Program-made: the position numbers and the translations under genes
In this document: in pieces, positions 38,495 to 50,900 of the stretch
Numbering within the stretch: position 1 is the first letter of the stretch
How the letters are laid out: every line of letters begins with the position of its first letter
The notes under the pieces: generated by a model
What the model saw: only the letters and a program-made list of their open reading frames with translations
The model's database searches: none
What the model was told of the DNA's origin: nothing
Assembly: GCA_002682825.1 (NCBI GenBank)
Contig: NOKP01000002.1
Span: 3,599,378-3,663,377 of the forward strand
DNA length: 64,000 nucleotides
Origin: Neonectria sp. B-13
Taxonomy: Eukaryota > Ascomycota > Sordariomycetes > Hypocreales > Nectriaceae
Reading direction: 5' to 3'

Positions 38495-39322
38495 TACTCA
38501 CCATCCCCTCACCGACTGTTCTTCCAGTATCATATGATACCAATCCAGAGCTACTAGAAAGCCTACTCTAGCCAAAGAGAAAGAAAAAAGATACACCAAC
38601 ATTCAGCTGGCTGCACCGCCTTCCATCCTCCCGCTGGCGCCCGCTAACAATGCCTTGACACTACCACGGCAAAGCCAACCTAGTCCTAACCACCCATTCC
38701 ATGCCACGCCACACACGCACAAGCTCAACGCCTAAAACCTGTCCCGCTGGCCTACGAGCCCAGCCTCGCTCGCCCGTACGCCCAATGACGATGCTGGCGC
38801 CCCGGTCCCGGCTTGCAGCTGGAGGGGCAGATGCCCAACGGTAGCCCCATTGGCTGCCGCCACTGGAGATTGATGGACGAGTGTCTTCCTCCTCAGCCCT
38901 GTGTGCCGACTGGGGCACTAATAAGAGCAACAGACCGGTAGTGCAAACTGCAGGGCGTGCATGGTTAGGCCAGGCAGGGGCGCGTGCCGAAAATCCAAGG
39001 CCGTTGTGTTGTCCGTGTCCACTCTCCCTCCACTGCTGTCCTGTATCAAGGGCGGAGGGCCAAGCGGACGACAGGCGAAGATTGGCCTGACATTCAGCTT
39101 GAGGGTTCTTGCAGGGGTTGAGAAAGTCCCGGCCAAGAGCTTGGCTTGAGCGTTGCGGAAGAGGCACATAAGAGGGTCCCTCTCCCCGGCGCTTACAACG
39201 CACCAGCCGAGACTGGTTGCGACAAGGCAGACAAGACCTACTGTTCCCACTGTCCGACAAGAGAAACGGTTCGTGCCTCATCTACCATACCCACACAAAT
39301 CCGGGAGCTGGTGACTGGAGCC

Positions 39323-39328
39323 TATAAA
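39323..39328 (+). promoter_or_regulatory. TATA box of the MARVEL gene
   Basis: CCTATAAACT lies 107 bp before the ATG at 39435 and is followed by a CT-rich stretch (39356-39376), a common fungal core-promoter arrangement. Confidence 0.5.
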
Positions 39329-39434
39329 CTGACCGATATCCCCCACCAGGTTACCTTCTACTTCCCCCCCTCTCCTTGTGATCATATATCTCTGTGAACC
39401 ATCGGCTATATTCGACACTTCAACAACAGTCACC

Positions 39435-40165
39435 ATGACTACAACCACCACCACCACCACCGGTACCCAGGGCCTCACAGCCACTGGCGTCCCTGCCCTG
39501 CCCTTCTGGCTGACCATCATCCGCGGTGTCATCCTCCTCTTCTCCCTCGGTGCTCTCATTGCTGCCGCTTACAACCTCTCCCTGTTTGGCGGCGCCAGCA
39601 TCTACCTCTCCGGCTACACTGGACCTTCTGGCTTCATCATTTTCGATGTAAGTCCACCTCCGTGTTGATTCTGCCTCGGACCGACACAAGAGACTGACCC
39701 AATAATAGGCCATCTTTACTTTCCTCATTGTCGGTGGCATGCTGGTTTCCGAGTTCTTCGCCCCTCAACTCTACTTCCGCATTGCCTTCATTGCCGCCCT
39801 TATCCTTGATGCCATCTTTTGGCTCTCTGCCTGGGCTTGGGCTGCCTCTGTCGCCTCGTCCTTCTTCAGCTACTATGATGATTTCTACGGCCGCAGCAGC
39901 GACCTTGAGGCCTACGGTGGCTCCATGGCTGCCGGCGCTGCTCTCGGTGCCATCACCTGGTAAGTCTAACTGAGTACCAGAAATCCACGTTGAGCTCCTC
40001 TAACGTTACACCCACAGGGTTCTGATCATCGTCACCATCGTCTTCTTCGTCCGCGCCTGCATGGCTTCCCCCCAGAGCTCGACCTTCCCTCCCAGAACCG
40101 AGGGCCAGGCTGAGCTGGGCGAGACCAAACCCGAGGGTCAGATTCACGTTCACCCTCCCCAGTAA
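39435..40165 (+). CDS. MARVEL-domain membrane protein
   Basis: Small four-helix membrane protein of 203 residues; family members act in membrane apposition and vesicle or plasma-membrane organisation. Three exons (39435-39647, 39709-39959, 40018-40165). A Thr-rich N-terminus (eight Thr after Met) precedes TM1 (about 22-45), TM2 (67-88, FIIFDAIFTFLIVGGML), TM3 (93-123, rich in Ala/Trp) and TM4 (145-167, ITWVLIIVTIVFFV). Intron 2 splits the Trp codon at the start of the last helix. The C-terminal ~35 residues are hydrophilic (Pro/Glu/Gln) and probably cytoplasmic. Specific role unknown. Confidence 0.9.
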
Positions 40166-40642
40166 AGGAAATGCCGTCATCTTCCCAACGGTGAAGTAAG
40201 CCGTCGGGTTCTCGACCAACAACGCCCAAAGAGGAACGCTACAAGAGGGGGAAACGGAGTCACTGGTTGGGTTGTTTATGTGGAGGATATGGCACCGCAA
40301 GGAACGACGATGTTTGGGTGGAATGATAATGCTGATACCGCGCATGAGCGCGTGTTACTTTGATGACTTTGCAGGGCGCATGCTGATAGTCCCTTTTTGA
40401 TACCACTTTCAATTACCATTCTTTCGTTCATCTATTGCGAATGGTTCCACAATCTCATGCTCCCAACCATAAATCCACCTCGCTGGGTACAGCTACATGG
40501 CTAACGCTTTCAGAATTCCGAAATCTCCAAAGAATCCTCTCGGTTTTCCTTTAGGGCCTATGTCGGACAAGCAAGTTAGTCTCAGATGCGAAATAACAGG
40601 CTACTCTCGTTCAACCCCCTAGATGAAAGGAATGAGCTGGAC
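40166..40642. other. Intergenic between convergent genes
   Basis: 3' flank of the MARVEL gene and of the bZIP-like gene. Nothing else seen. Confidence 0.6.
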
Positions 40643-41554
40643 CTAGCCATAACGTACCGCGCGTGCCTTGTTTCTCGCCGTTCGTCTCCGCGTCTCTTCG
40701 TCCCTCTTGTCCTCCTCGAGCAATGAGTCCACTGCCTGCACACGGTCCTTGATATCATTGACCATACTGTTCTTAATCTCCTTGGGCAAATTGTCCCATT
40801 CGCTGACTGAGGCTCCGAGGCTCATGGCTTTCAGGCGCCACCAGTCGCACTCTGCCGCACGGTCGTTGAGGAGATGCCGGGTTCTCTCGAGGGCTTCAAG
40901 GCGCTTCATGCGAGACTTTTTTGCAGCCTGGTTGTTGCGTTCTCGCTCGATACGCTGGTTGGTTGTCGCAATTCGGTTGTTTTCCGCTTCTATAGCTTGA
41001 CGTTGCTCGGGAGCGACATTATCAGGGAACCTCCGCCACGGCTCCGATGGTGGCTTTTCAGGTAGTTCGGGAATGTCCGACTTGGGTAGAGCCGGGGGGT
41101 TGGCTCTCTGGTAAGCTTGCTCTCTCTCCATCTCGTTCACACGGCGGTGGAATTCGGAGGGCGGAAGGTCAGGTGGGATAACGAGGCTGGTCACCTCAAC
41201 AGTGTATCCGCCGACGCGGATCCGTGGAATATGAGAGCGATTGACTTGAGGGGTGGGCGCCTGCGGAACAACTGAAGCAGGGGAGATCTGAGAGGGTAAG
41301 TTGATGGTGGAGACGCCGAATGATGGAATCGCAGGAGGCGGAGTGTTAGCTGGTTGGGGGAGTGCGAGGGAAACGTTGTTGGAGCGATATGCAAGTTGTT
41401 GCTGTTGCTGTTGCGACTCATCGAACAACCGGTTCCGCTTTCGCGGCGGGTCGGTCGAGGCCATACCCGGCTCTGGACTTTCGTTGGTGTTATCAGCGTC
41501 TGAGTCTGGGCTCTCGGCATAGAACGGGCGTTTCTTCTCGCGCGAAGGCCGCAT
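40643..41554 (-). CDS. bZIP-like basic-region protein without a canonical leucine zipper
   Basis: Single exon, 303 residues, likely nuclear. The N-terminal half is low-complexity (basic start MRPSREKKRPF, a run of six Gln, Pro/Ser-rich). A conserved-looking block lies at about 110-135 (IPRIRVGGYTVEVTSLVIPP). The basic region RERNNQAAKKSRMKRLEAL (about 205-225) fits the bZIP pattern N-x7-R with NNxAAxxSR. The positions where zipper leucines are expected (10, 17, 24 and 31 after that Arg) are Thr, Arg, Trp and Leu, so the dimerisation helix is atypical. The C-terminus is an acidic/basic helix. Start chosen at MRPSREKK; an in-frame ATG at 41659 would add 35 residues of weak composition. Confidence 0.85.
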   Translation of the reverse strand: MRPSREKKRPFYAESPDSDADNTNESPEPGMASTDPPRKRNRLFDESQQQQQQLAYRSNNVSLALPQPANTPPPAIPSFGVSTINLPSQISPASVVPQAPTPQVNRSHIPRIRVGGYTVEVTSLVIPPDLPPSEFHRRVNEMEREQAYQRANPPALPKSDIPELPEKPPSEPWRRFPDNVAPEQRQAIEAENNRIATTNQRIERERNNQAAKKSRMKRLEALERTRHLLNDRAAECDWWRLKAMSLGASVSEWDNLPKEIKNSMVNDIKDRVQAVDSLLEEDKRDEETRRRTARNKARAVRYG

Positions 41555-43188
41555 TGTGAAGGCCAGACAAGAGTTGTTTGGTACGAGTTGGGTTGACTTT
41601 GTATAGTCGAAGCGGGTTGCTCCTGATTGGTTGGACGGGGCTCGTTGAAGCAGCGTCAACCGTCATGCGCGAAGGTTTGCTGTTGGCCAAACCACTGAGT
41701 CAACCTTTGGGCTTTGGGTGTTTGATGTTGGCGGGGCTGGGAGTCAGTGATGCAAAGACTGAGGAGGGGTGGGAGAAGGAGAAAGGGCTGAAGAAGATGA
41801 GGTGAAATTTAAAAGTGAGAGAACCAGACAACTCGTCCCGGGCGTTGACAACGAGCGAAGGCCAAAATGCAACAATAGCAACCGAAAGAGGAAGAATACA
41901 CCAACCGCAGCCCTGAGTCGGGCTTAATAGGCAGAGGTGCGCCTATTGTTCTGTGAATGGCGGGTTTTCGCCGAGCTCGTTGTTTTTTCCGCTTTGGGAG
42001 ATTCAACGAGGCTCGTGTGTGTGAATCACCCTCCTCCTGAGGCTTCTGGGCACGCAGCTGGCTGGTGGCAGGACGGTGAGAGTTGGAAGCTGGCGGCATT
42101 CCTCGGCCGTTGTTTGTATTGTTGCGTGCTGCGGAGTTGGATGATTCGGACTAGGCCCGCGGAGTTGACGCACAGCTATTCGGGCGTGGTGGAGTTGACG
42201 TTGAGTTGAATAGTCTCTGAGTCAGGAGTTTGTATGCGAATGGATACACGCGAGTTGCTTGGGGGGTGAATGACTGAGGTGACGGCCCCAGGCTGCAACA
42301 TCACCAAGCCCTCTCACCCTCCGATCAATCGCCCTACTCGCTACTCTCAGCCCTTTCCGCACCAATTGTGCAACACAGCACGAAGCACAAGCACGAACAC
42401 ATGAGTTACCCCCGGCCCTCAAAGAGGCTGCATCTCTTTCTCTTTCTCCCACGTGCACCCAATCTCAATGAGGCTCTTCCACGTGCGTGGCAAACCCAAA
42501 GCCGCCCCGTGTCTCGCTCCTGCAGCTCGCGGCACCACCCAAACGCGAGATACAACAACCTAGAACATGCGTGAGACGTGCAAGGCTGCGTCAGCCACGA
42601 GGAAACCCTAATTCGACGACATGCTAAAGCTGTGATGCAGTCATGGTCATGTCAGCATATCAGGAGCACGTGCGGCATGTGAATCAGAACCGATGCAGCC
42701 TCCTCATGTTGGAATATTGCCGTTTCTTCATTCCTCGTCCATCATGTACATAACCCAACGCTTCCCGCTAACGTCAAAAAAGACCTAAGCCCCAAATCCA
42801 AATCCAAAAGGTATCGCCATCACCCACTCTCCCCCGAGTGTGTTGCCTTGTGTTGTTGATATACTCCACTCCAAGCCAGGCTGCTAGCCCGTGAGAACGC
42901 CTGAAGGCACTGCCCAAGCTGTGCTCCGAACAATGGTACAAGCCTAGTCGCCCAGAATCCCGAACCATGACGGCCTGCGCTGTGTCGTCAAGAAAGTCCA
43001 GCGCCATGTTCCTGCTCCTGTTCCCGTCCCCTCGGCTCGTTGGTTGCCTCCAGTAACCTCGTTGGATTTGCGGACGCCGCCGTTTCCATGCCTAGCTCGT
43101 CGAGAATCGAAGTAAACCGCTTTTTCCTATCCAAAAGTGAAGATGCCGTGTGCGCCTTTGCTTCATCCGTCCTCATATATGCCCTGGA
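41555..43188. other. Intergenic, bZIP-like promoter and xlnR 3' flank
   Basis: About 1.6 kb between two minus-strand genes. Short frames only; none supported as a gene. Confidence 0.55.
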
Positions 43189-46140
43189 CTAGAGGGCGAG
43201 GCCCGTCCCATCTCCAGTCCATCGATACAACGCTAGAAGTTCCCGCCGTCGCTGTTGCTGTTCACCGAGATCCTCAGGCACCCGACCTCGAACCTGAGCG
43301 AGGGCGCTACGCATTACTTTGCTGAATTTCCGCTGCCAACAGGTTAGCTTTGCTGGAGAGCCAAGTATACATGCGGATAAAGAGAGGGTATCAACTCACC
43401 TGGTATTCTGTATTCAGCGTCACTACACACGCTTCGTGTGCCCGAACAATAGTCTCACATGCCTTGGCCACACTTGGCGACGCCTCGGACTGCAGCTTGT
43501 CTGCGATCAGTAGCAAAAGGAACGACCCTTGGAGTAGGTAGATTCCAAAGAAGAAGGGCATAAACTCTAGCCCAGGGTCAAATTCTAGGATCTGATTGAT
43601 CGCCTCGGCAGCCGCCACTGCATGGCTAGTTGCTGTAATGAATCCCTGCGAGGAGATCCAGAGGTCCTCGTCATCAAGGAGATTAATTGGGTCCCATTTG
43701 CCTGCAAGCAGAATATGTAGAACATGCATGACGTGGGTGCCATACGCAATCACGATGCGAGTCTGAATATCGCTCTCTGTTAGGCGGTTGGATCCATTGG
43801 TGTGCACAGAGTGCACCGACGGCGTGCCCATGTCGGTAACTGCTCCATGAAGGTCGCCATTCTCGTTCATAGGCGGATCGGACCTGTCCTCTCCTGCTCT
43901 GGGATGCTTGTGCTCAAACGTCTTCAGGCTTTGCTCATACGTCTCCAAGTGCCGAGAAATTTCTGCCGTTTGTGCCTCCCATTCATGGCCTACACGAAAG
44001 CCAACGCCGAATCGAGGATGGTTCTTGGCATGATGCAAGTCGACGATTTCGCCTAGAATGGTCATCAGAGGCAAAAAGTAACCAAAGATACTGTGACCGC
44101 GGCACTGGAATTGCGGGCCCCGACCTCGCAAGTCGTCGGTAGAAAACCCCTCCGAGACGGAGTTGAGAAGACTCGGGTCTGTGTTGGCGTTGGGGAAGTG
44201 TCCAAATTCGCCGCTTTGCCAGGCGTTGTCATCCATAGGCTGCAGCAGACCCTCGCATTCGATGTCGAGAAGAAACAAGGGGCGGTTGTAGCAAAGTGCC
44301 AAGTGTCTGTCCACGATGTAGACAAGCCACCATATTCTGCGCCTCTCCTCTCGATCCTCCTCTGTGACATACCCCGAATTGTTGCGATGAATGTCGTGTT
44401 CGTCATTGGCCTCGTTGTCCACATTGTTCCGATCCTGGGCGACTCGGGGTGTGCTCAGTGGGAGTTCCCGTCCAAGCTTCAGTTCGCGCGCAAGGGACCA
44501 AGCCGCATTCCACCATCTCAGACTCGCGCCCTTGTACTCGCTTGCCGATACCACAACTGCCAAGTGGATATAAGTAATCACATCATCGAGGCTGCCTGCA
44601 GAACCGAACGGTCCAGACTCTCCGGTCAGGGCATCCAAGCTAATGGATCCGGGCATCGCCACACCGAGACCACCAAGAGCAACGCCATCGGTAACAGGGC
44701 TGGGGGCATCGCCCGTGGTGGTGTGAATGAGAGGTTTGAGAAGACAGACTGTCAACTCCAAAAGCTTCTGGCAGGTCTTCGCACGTGCCGAAGGGGCGTT
44801 GGCAAGGAACGGGGCATCGCTCGTCTGTGCAGCTACCCACAGCATGCTTGCGAGTAGTGCAGGTTGGCAATGTCTCGGCTTGGTGGGATGAAGGAAGGAT
44901 CTCTTGCGAAAGAGGAACCCTAGGACATAGGGCGACATGGGATGCATTTGCGCGGACGATGATGATGAGAAGTATAGATCCACGAGGTCGCACGCTATAG
45001 AAACGGGAAGGACATTGTTGAGATGAGGAACGAGAGGTTCGAGAACGGGATATCGAAGTTTGGCGTTGCTAAAGCTGGGCTGCGCAACTTGTGGCTGGAA
45101 CTGAGCTGGAGGTGATGCCATCGAGAGGCCCCAGCCAGGAGGGGTTCCGCCGCCCATCTGATATCCAAGAGGACTGTTTCCCATGCGGAATGCCGGGTTG
45201 TTTGCAAAGTTCGGTGGGCTCTGGGCGGGTATTGCGTATGATAGGTCGGGATAGTTAGATATGCTGCCCCGCCCATGGGTGTTGTAGGTTTGATGGCTCA
45301 AACTGGGGCCATCCAGTCCCTGCGTATCATAAGCGTGGGGGACTGCCCCAAAGCCATTGAGGTCGATGCCTGTAGGGCCGTCCAATTGGTCTGAATCGAG
45401 GTCCGGGTGGCCTGCTAGATGAGATTGATCGGGCATTTCACCTAGCCTGTCGAGGCTCTCCAACCCCTGATTTGGCGGCATAGCATCATCGCTGCGGTCG
45501 TTGATGGCCTTGTCACTCAGACTGTGATGCCTCTCGGTGGCGGTATGTTGTGATGAGCCATGTATAGGCAAGTTGTCGGTTCCGTTGTCGTTGGATTGAC
45601 TGCCCTCGGCCCCGGAGCTGTCGGGTTGATGGCCGTTCTGTCCCGTGGTTGCAGCGTGGGCTGCCGCTTGTTGGGCCAACTCCTTTCTCGAGGCCTTTCC
45701 TCGTTTCTTTCTTTCACGGATATATTCGCATCCAAGTCCAAATTCTACTATAGTCAGCGGTTGTATCATCAATACCGACTATAAAACCTACCGATGCAGT
45801 GGGCACAGGGATGTTGACCGTCGCATTTCGTACGTAGCTGATTGCACTGATCGCAGGCTCGGCTAATCCTCCGTCTAACAGGACCGGAAGTTCCTGATGT
45901 TCGAGAATTAGGCCCATATGGGTGTTGTCGATGTTTAGTCGGTGGTCCGGCTCTGGCTAGATGAGGGCTTGGGACACTAGCTGATTGTTGGAGATGTTGG
46001 ATGGGGTACTGCGAGCCCTGTCCCAATGATTCGAGGCCGTTCGTCTGCATTTGTGATTGTGTGCCATGCAAATCGGGTGCAAGAGCGGAGGAGGAAATAT
46101 TCTGGTAGGGAGAGAAGCGGTGGAGAGGGTTGGACAACAT
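43189..46140 (-). CDS. xlnR: XlnR/Xyr1, Zn2Cys6 activator of (hemi)cellulase genes
   Basis: Nuclear activator of xylanase, cellulase and D-xylose catabolism genes; binds GGCTAA-type sites. Three exons (46140-45792, 45744-43400, 43332-43189) give 945 residues, matching the family length. The zinc cluster has Cys96, 99, 106, 112, 115 and 122 in [15 protein letters not shown], followed by the diagnostic [12 protein letters not shown]. Intron 1 (47 bp) splits the cluster between Cys115 and Cys122; intron 2 (67 bp) precedes the last 47 residues ([16 protein letters not shown] ... TGLAL). Both sites agree with the known Xyr1 gene structure. The fungal TF domain spans about 330-680 ([42 protein letters not shown]). 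The region [20 protein letters not shown] near the C-terminus belongs to the glucose-responsive part. Start [12 protein letters not shown] matches hypocrealean Xyr1. A 4.8 kb gap lies upstream. Confidence 0.97.
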
Positions 46141-49100
46141 CTCGTCTGCCGCTTTTTCTGTCGTGGGGTATATAAGGCCGGGAGTGTTGATAGTAACAAT
46201 GGAAGCTTTGCTCTGGATGATGGGATCAAAGGCTTGATGTTCGTCATGGAAGACAGAATCAGCTACCGGACAATACCCAATGGAGGTCGACTCGATTATA
46301 TGTCAAAGACGCTAGACGAGACAACTACCCCCGATCTAGAGGCTTGGGCGTCAGGCCTGAAGCATCACCGTTGTGACCGAGGGTAATGATAGGTAAGGCT
46401 GTGGCAAGATCTAGGGCGAAAGGGGTCAGCTTTAACTTCCAGGCAGAAGTAACTGTTTGCGGGGAAGAGTGGAACAGGTCAGGGGGCAAGTCTTGAGGCA
46501 CGTCATGCACCAATAGAACTTGGGTCGCAACGCCATAAGATCAATAACTGACAGTCGCTAGGTGGCACAGCGTTGGTGAAGGAGCAGACTGTCTACCGGC
46601 TTATGACTTGGTGATCCCACGAGTGTAAGGGGAGGAGGGTAACCGAGATTCGATCTCGAGGTCTGATCGCGTTGAGGATTGTGGGGAGATATCACGGCGA
46701 GAGTGCATGGGATGAGAATGGTGGAGAGATGAGTTGAGACGAAGATGCGACGCGTCGCGAATACGGGACGAGACATTGAGTAGTAAATGCACTTACCACG
46801 TTACCGATCAAAGATCTTCGCTGCCTGTGCGAGGCGCTGTTGACACTGGGGCCGGGTTTGTTGTTCACCAGATGAACTCTTGATGTGCTGGTTGTTGCCG
46901 CCGGTGGTGCTCTGGCCAAGGCCAAGACGGAGCAGGTGATGGTGGTGTCAGGATCGTCGTATTTGTCGCCGTTATTGTTTCCTGGGGAAAAGAGGGGGCA
47001 TCGAGCTCAAAAAGTGAGCAAACGTCTCTTCAAAAGTCGACCTGGGACAGCATGTGGTGATCGAGTTGAGGGGAGGTGGAAGATGTCAGGCCAGATCGGT
47101 CAAATGAGGGCGAGTTCAGTCTCCTAACTCGGGGGTTGAAGTAGTCCGAGGCGAACTTGAGTCGCAGTCCCCGGATGAATGCATAGACGAAAAGCTGGAA
47201 CTCGGTTGTCGAAGCGCTGAAATGGTCGATTGAGTTGAGCGGCGAAGAGCGCGTGCAGTGGGATCGCTGTTTCTATACTGACTGGCGCACATATACGGGC
47301 GCTGGGGGACGGGTGATGGCGGGTTGGATGAGGGGGAGAGATGGCCTTTTTCCCTCTCTGGAGCAGCTCCAGTAGCAGCTCCAGTAACAGCTCGTGACCG
47401 GGACTCAAAGGGGCCCGAATGCTAGGCCTGTAGGGGAACGCGCTGCGGTTCTGGCAGTGGCACCTACTGAATGGGTCGCTTATTAGCTAGTACCTAGCTT
47501 GAAGCTTGGGAGCGAGGTCCCGCCGAGGGTGGGTTGGTGGGCAGATGTGGAGGTGGTGGAGGTGGAGGATTTGCTGGGGTGGTGACACCCGAACAACGTA
47601 GAAATGGCAGACCAATGTCCTGATCGATCGCGTGGCCCATCCTCTTGATCCGCAGAGACCTGGGTTTCCTCTCGTAACTTACAAGAAGACTGCTGCTCTT
47701 GTTGGTGTTGTCGAAGGCGAGGGCTGGTCGGAGACGCTAACATCCGGTTGCTGAAGTGTCCATAGACTGACTGAAATGACGACCCCGGAGCAAACCAGGG
47801 ATCCATCTTCCACCCATCCCGTCCCATGGCAGCCCGAGGTGGAGAAGGAGAGGGCGCCGAAATCCCGACCCCATCGCGTCAGCTGCCTCCAATGCGGGCA
47901 AGGAGCTTTGGCCCCTGCTCTTTCTGGGGCACCTGGGGTAGAGATGGGCAAGATTGGAAAGGATGGCACCTGTGCCGCTTCGCCGTGAGGGTGTGAGTCT
48001 GCGTGGTAGAACAGCAGCTCACCGTCCTGCTGGAATCCTTCCATTTCTTCAGGGCCATTACCGTTTATTGTCGACGACCCTCGCGGAGTCTTGGCGCCAG
48101 CGAACCAAGTCCAGGGGTTGCCGAGACCAGGTAGCGTCGAGCCGCTGAGCCGTCTTCGCGAGCCTGACTTCAGCAAAGGGCGGCAGTGCTTGTTCCCCGG
48201 ACACCGATCTCCAGCCAACACCATCGACATGTCTTTGCTTATCGTACGGAATAGTGGTTCTAAATATCACGGTCGCAAAGCAGGAAGTCGAGAGTCAGAT
48301 CCACGTGGCCAACTAGTGACGGTGAGATCAAGCCAGCAACATCTACACACACGTTGCTTCTGCCGCCGCCGTGCCGCCGCGCCACACAATGCAAAGCGCG
48401 GTGCAATTGGATGTGTGCCTCGTTCCCCGATGCCTCGGTCGGACAGTTCGGGGGTGCGGGCCACCCTCACTCACTCTCACCCGCTAACGACGCTGACGTT
48501 GACGTTGGGGTCGGGGTTGGTGTTGGCAGCGGCGATGCTGTGGGCTCTATCACTTGAGTGTGGTAATGACGTGTATGATCCTTCCCAGCGGTTAGCAGGG
48601 CATGTACGAAGTATTTCGTCGTTTGCGGGAGTGACGCTAGACGAGCTGTCCACCAACGCATTCGGACGAAGTCATTCGGACTCCGGGGGGGGGGTTTGCC
48701 TCCATGTCTGTCTAGTGGTACAGAGTCATAGACAATGTGGGTGGAGAATGCACTCGAGTCTCGAAGGGGCTGCGCTACCGACGAACTCCCCCGTCGCAGC
48801 CAACCCTAATTTCTCTCCCCGGATTTTCATGTTAGTGGCGGGGGATCTGGCAGATGCACAAGTACGAAGTACCTCGCTACCGACGCTGGGCTGGTGGCTG
48901 GTAGATTTGGAGGTAGGTAGGTTCAGGAAGCTGGGTTGGAAGGGGTGGAAACTCATGGGCGAGGGCGCTTCTTCGGGGGCTATTCGTTCATCCCTTCCTG
49001 AAACGGTTGGTACCTGATGCAAGCAACAGCACAAGCGCACCTTCTTCCTTCCTTCCTTGCGCTCAACTCGTGCTCAGATGCCTTGCCAGGACACTACTAC

Positions 49101-50900
49101 TACTAAGTACTAATGTAATAATATCTACTGGGTACCTCAGTTATGCATTTAGTCTATTTCACTGTTTGCTGACAGGGAACTTCGCATGTACGAATACCAG
49201 GGCAGTTAACCCTCCAACTTGGGAGTGCGTCGGAGCCCCGCGCCGGAACAGGATGGAACCCCGAGCTAACGTCTCAATTCGCAATCTCCTGTCCTGCTGT
49301 CCCATCGTTCTTCTCCCCCAAAGAAAAACATCTTCAAAGTCCTTCACATAAACTGAAATATATCCTAGCAGCTTCTAGAGCATCAACATCGCGCCAACGA
49401 CATGGCCTGTTATCCGCGACTGTGCTTTGTAGTTCGCGTCACCCATGGGCTAATAACACTCACTACCCTCGCATTTGCGCTCCAATGGCATCGCAGAACC
49501 AACACCCTCAGGACACCATTTGCCCCATGGCAGCAAGCGGCGGCCACCGCGACGGAGCCGGATGACCCACGGACCCTGAATTCCTCGCACTTGACGCCGT
49601 CTCCAAGCCGGCACTTGGGCAGCAGTCGGAAGTGCATGATGCCCCCAGCTAGATGCCCCCAGAAGTGGGAGGTAGGGTGAGTGAGCCGCGAGTGCGACAT
49701 ACACGACCGTTGGCCGTTGGACCATCTTCACCATCTTCACCACACCCATGGCGCCCACCCACCGGAACCCTTCTGGTGTGGCGCCGAGACAGGCAACGGG
49801 GGCCGGCCCGGATCCCCACTCGTCCGCATAAACAACTTTCTTTCTCCAGCCAAAGCCGATGCACAACACCAATCGAATCCCGGGATGGTCCGTCATGGAC
49901 CTTTCTTACCTGCTCGACCTGCTTCTGGACGCCCGCACCGTTGTTCTCGACCATGCGCGGCCATTGCCTGAGAGAGCAAAGGCATTCTGTGGCGGTCATG
50001 TTACCCTCCAATCCCCATCCTCCACCACGTGGCTCCCGCCTGAACGCTCTCCAAGACGTGGCCCGGTGCTGATCAAAGTCGTACAAATACATGTTAGACT
50101 ACGGTATACGTCGGCGCAGTCCCCCCCCACCACGTTCATCATAGGAGACCTGAGGAGATTCCAATGCAGCTCCCTGCTTCCCCGCCCTTGGCGCCTCATG
50201 GGTCTTGACCGTTGACGATTCCAGGCTCACGTCACACAGGACTATGGCGCATGTTGGTTTCTAGCACCTGTTGCTGAACCAACGGACTGTCCCGTCGCCT
50301 GCATTAGTGAGCTCGGCCGAGAAATAAATTTGCAGGGACTTTCCCAAGGAGCGCCTGCGAATTTGCCACCAATGGCACCCGCCCTCTGTAGTTCTCCTCA
50401 GCGACACCCCTTCATTGTGGAGATGAAGGTTCATCAACCACTCCATGCCTACATCTTAAAATGGTGGTTTGTTCAGACAAAGTGAGCTATGTGCGAATAC
50501 TACGGGCCGGTGGGGACTGGTAGACATATCTGCTCGTAGAACCGGACATTGCCTGTTTAGATGGCCGGCATTAACATGACTATTATCCGCTAATTGGGAT
50601 GGACGAGTATCCATGTTGTAACAAGATAAGCCATCGATTCTGTGTGCCAAAGATGAAGCCTCTGTGCCGTTTCGTGACAGCATATTGAGCTCCCATTCAA
50701 CAACCCATCAACAACTCTGTTCATAATACATGTCATAACGACTAGCTAACGGGTATTCCGCTTTTACATCCATCTCAGTCTTTGCAACCTACTCCAAAGC
50801 CCTCTTTCCCGATTATCAAACTCCAAACCAGATCCCAGGTCATTAGCCAACATGATATACTATGTAATACACAAAGAAACGGCTTCTCGGCTCGAGACGT
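46141..50900. promoter_or_regulatory. Long upstream region of xlnR (4.8 kb)
   Basis: No gene is supported. The part next to 46140 must hold the xlnR promoter and leader; the far end holds the 3' flank of the next minus-strand gene. Visible features: a tandem CAGCTCCAGTA repeat at 47363-47394, G/T-rich repeats at 47539-47585 and 48489-48520, and a G10 run at 48685-48694. A 308-codon plus frame (48091-49017) and a 183-codon minus frame (47679-48230) overlap each other and have non-protein composition. A long non-coding RNA or unusually long leader cannot be excluded. Confidence 0.5.

Larger units (their letters stand above)
36509..39434. other. Intergenic, 2.9 kb, with simple repeats
   Basis: No gene recognised. 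It contains an A/G-rich tract at 37317-37352, a (TGGA)n run at about 37867-37889, an (AGATCAG)n/(AG)n run at 37936-37975 and a (CA)n run at 38458-38494. A TATAAA box at 39323-39328 belongs to the next gene. A 206-codon minus-strand frame (38661-39281) looks non-coding. Confidence 0.6.

Noticed and set aside
38661..39281. 206-codon minus-strand frame
   Set aside because: Lies in the promoter region of the MARVEL gene, with unstructured Trp/Arg/Ser-rich translation.
46165..46180. TATATAAGG as the xlnR TATA box
   Set aside because: Only about 30 bp from the ATG and in the plus orientation, while xlnR is on the minus strand; position does not fit a normal fungal leader.
48091..49017. 308-codon plus-strand frame upstream of xlnR
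   Set aside because: Translation is not protein-like, contains the G10 tract and GT repeats, and overlaps an equally long opposite frame; no known domain.
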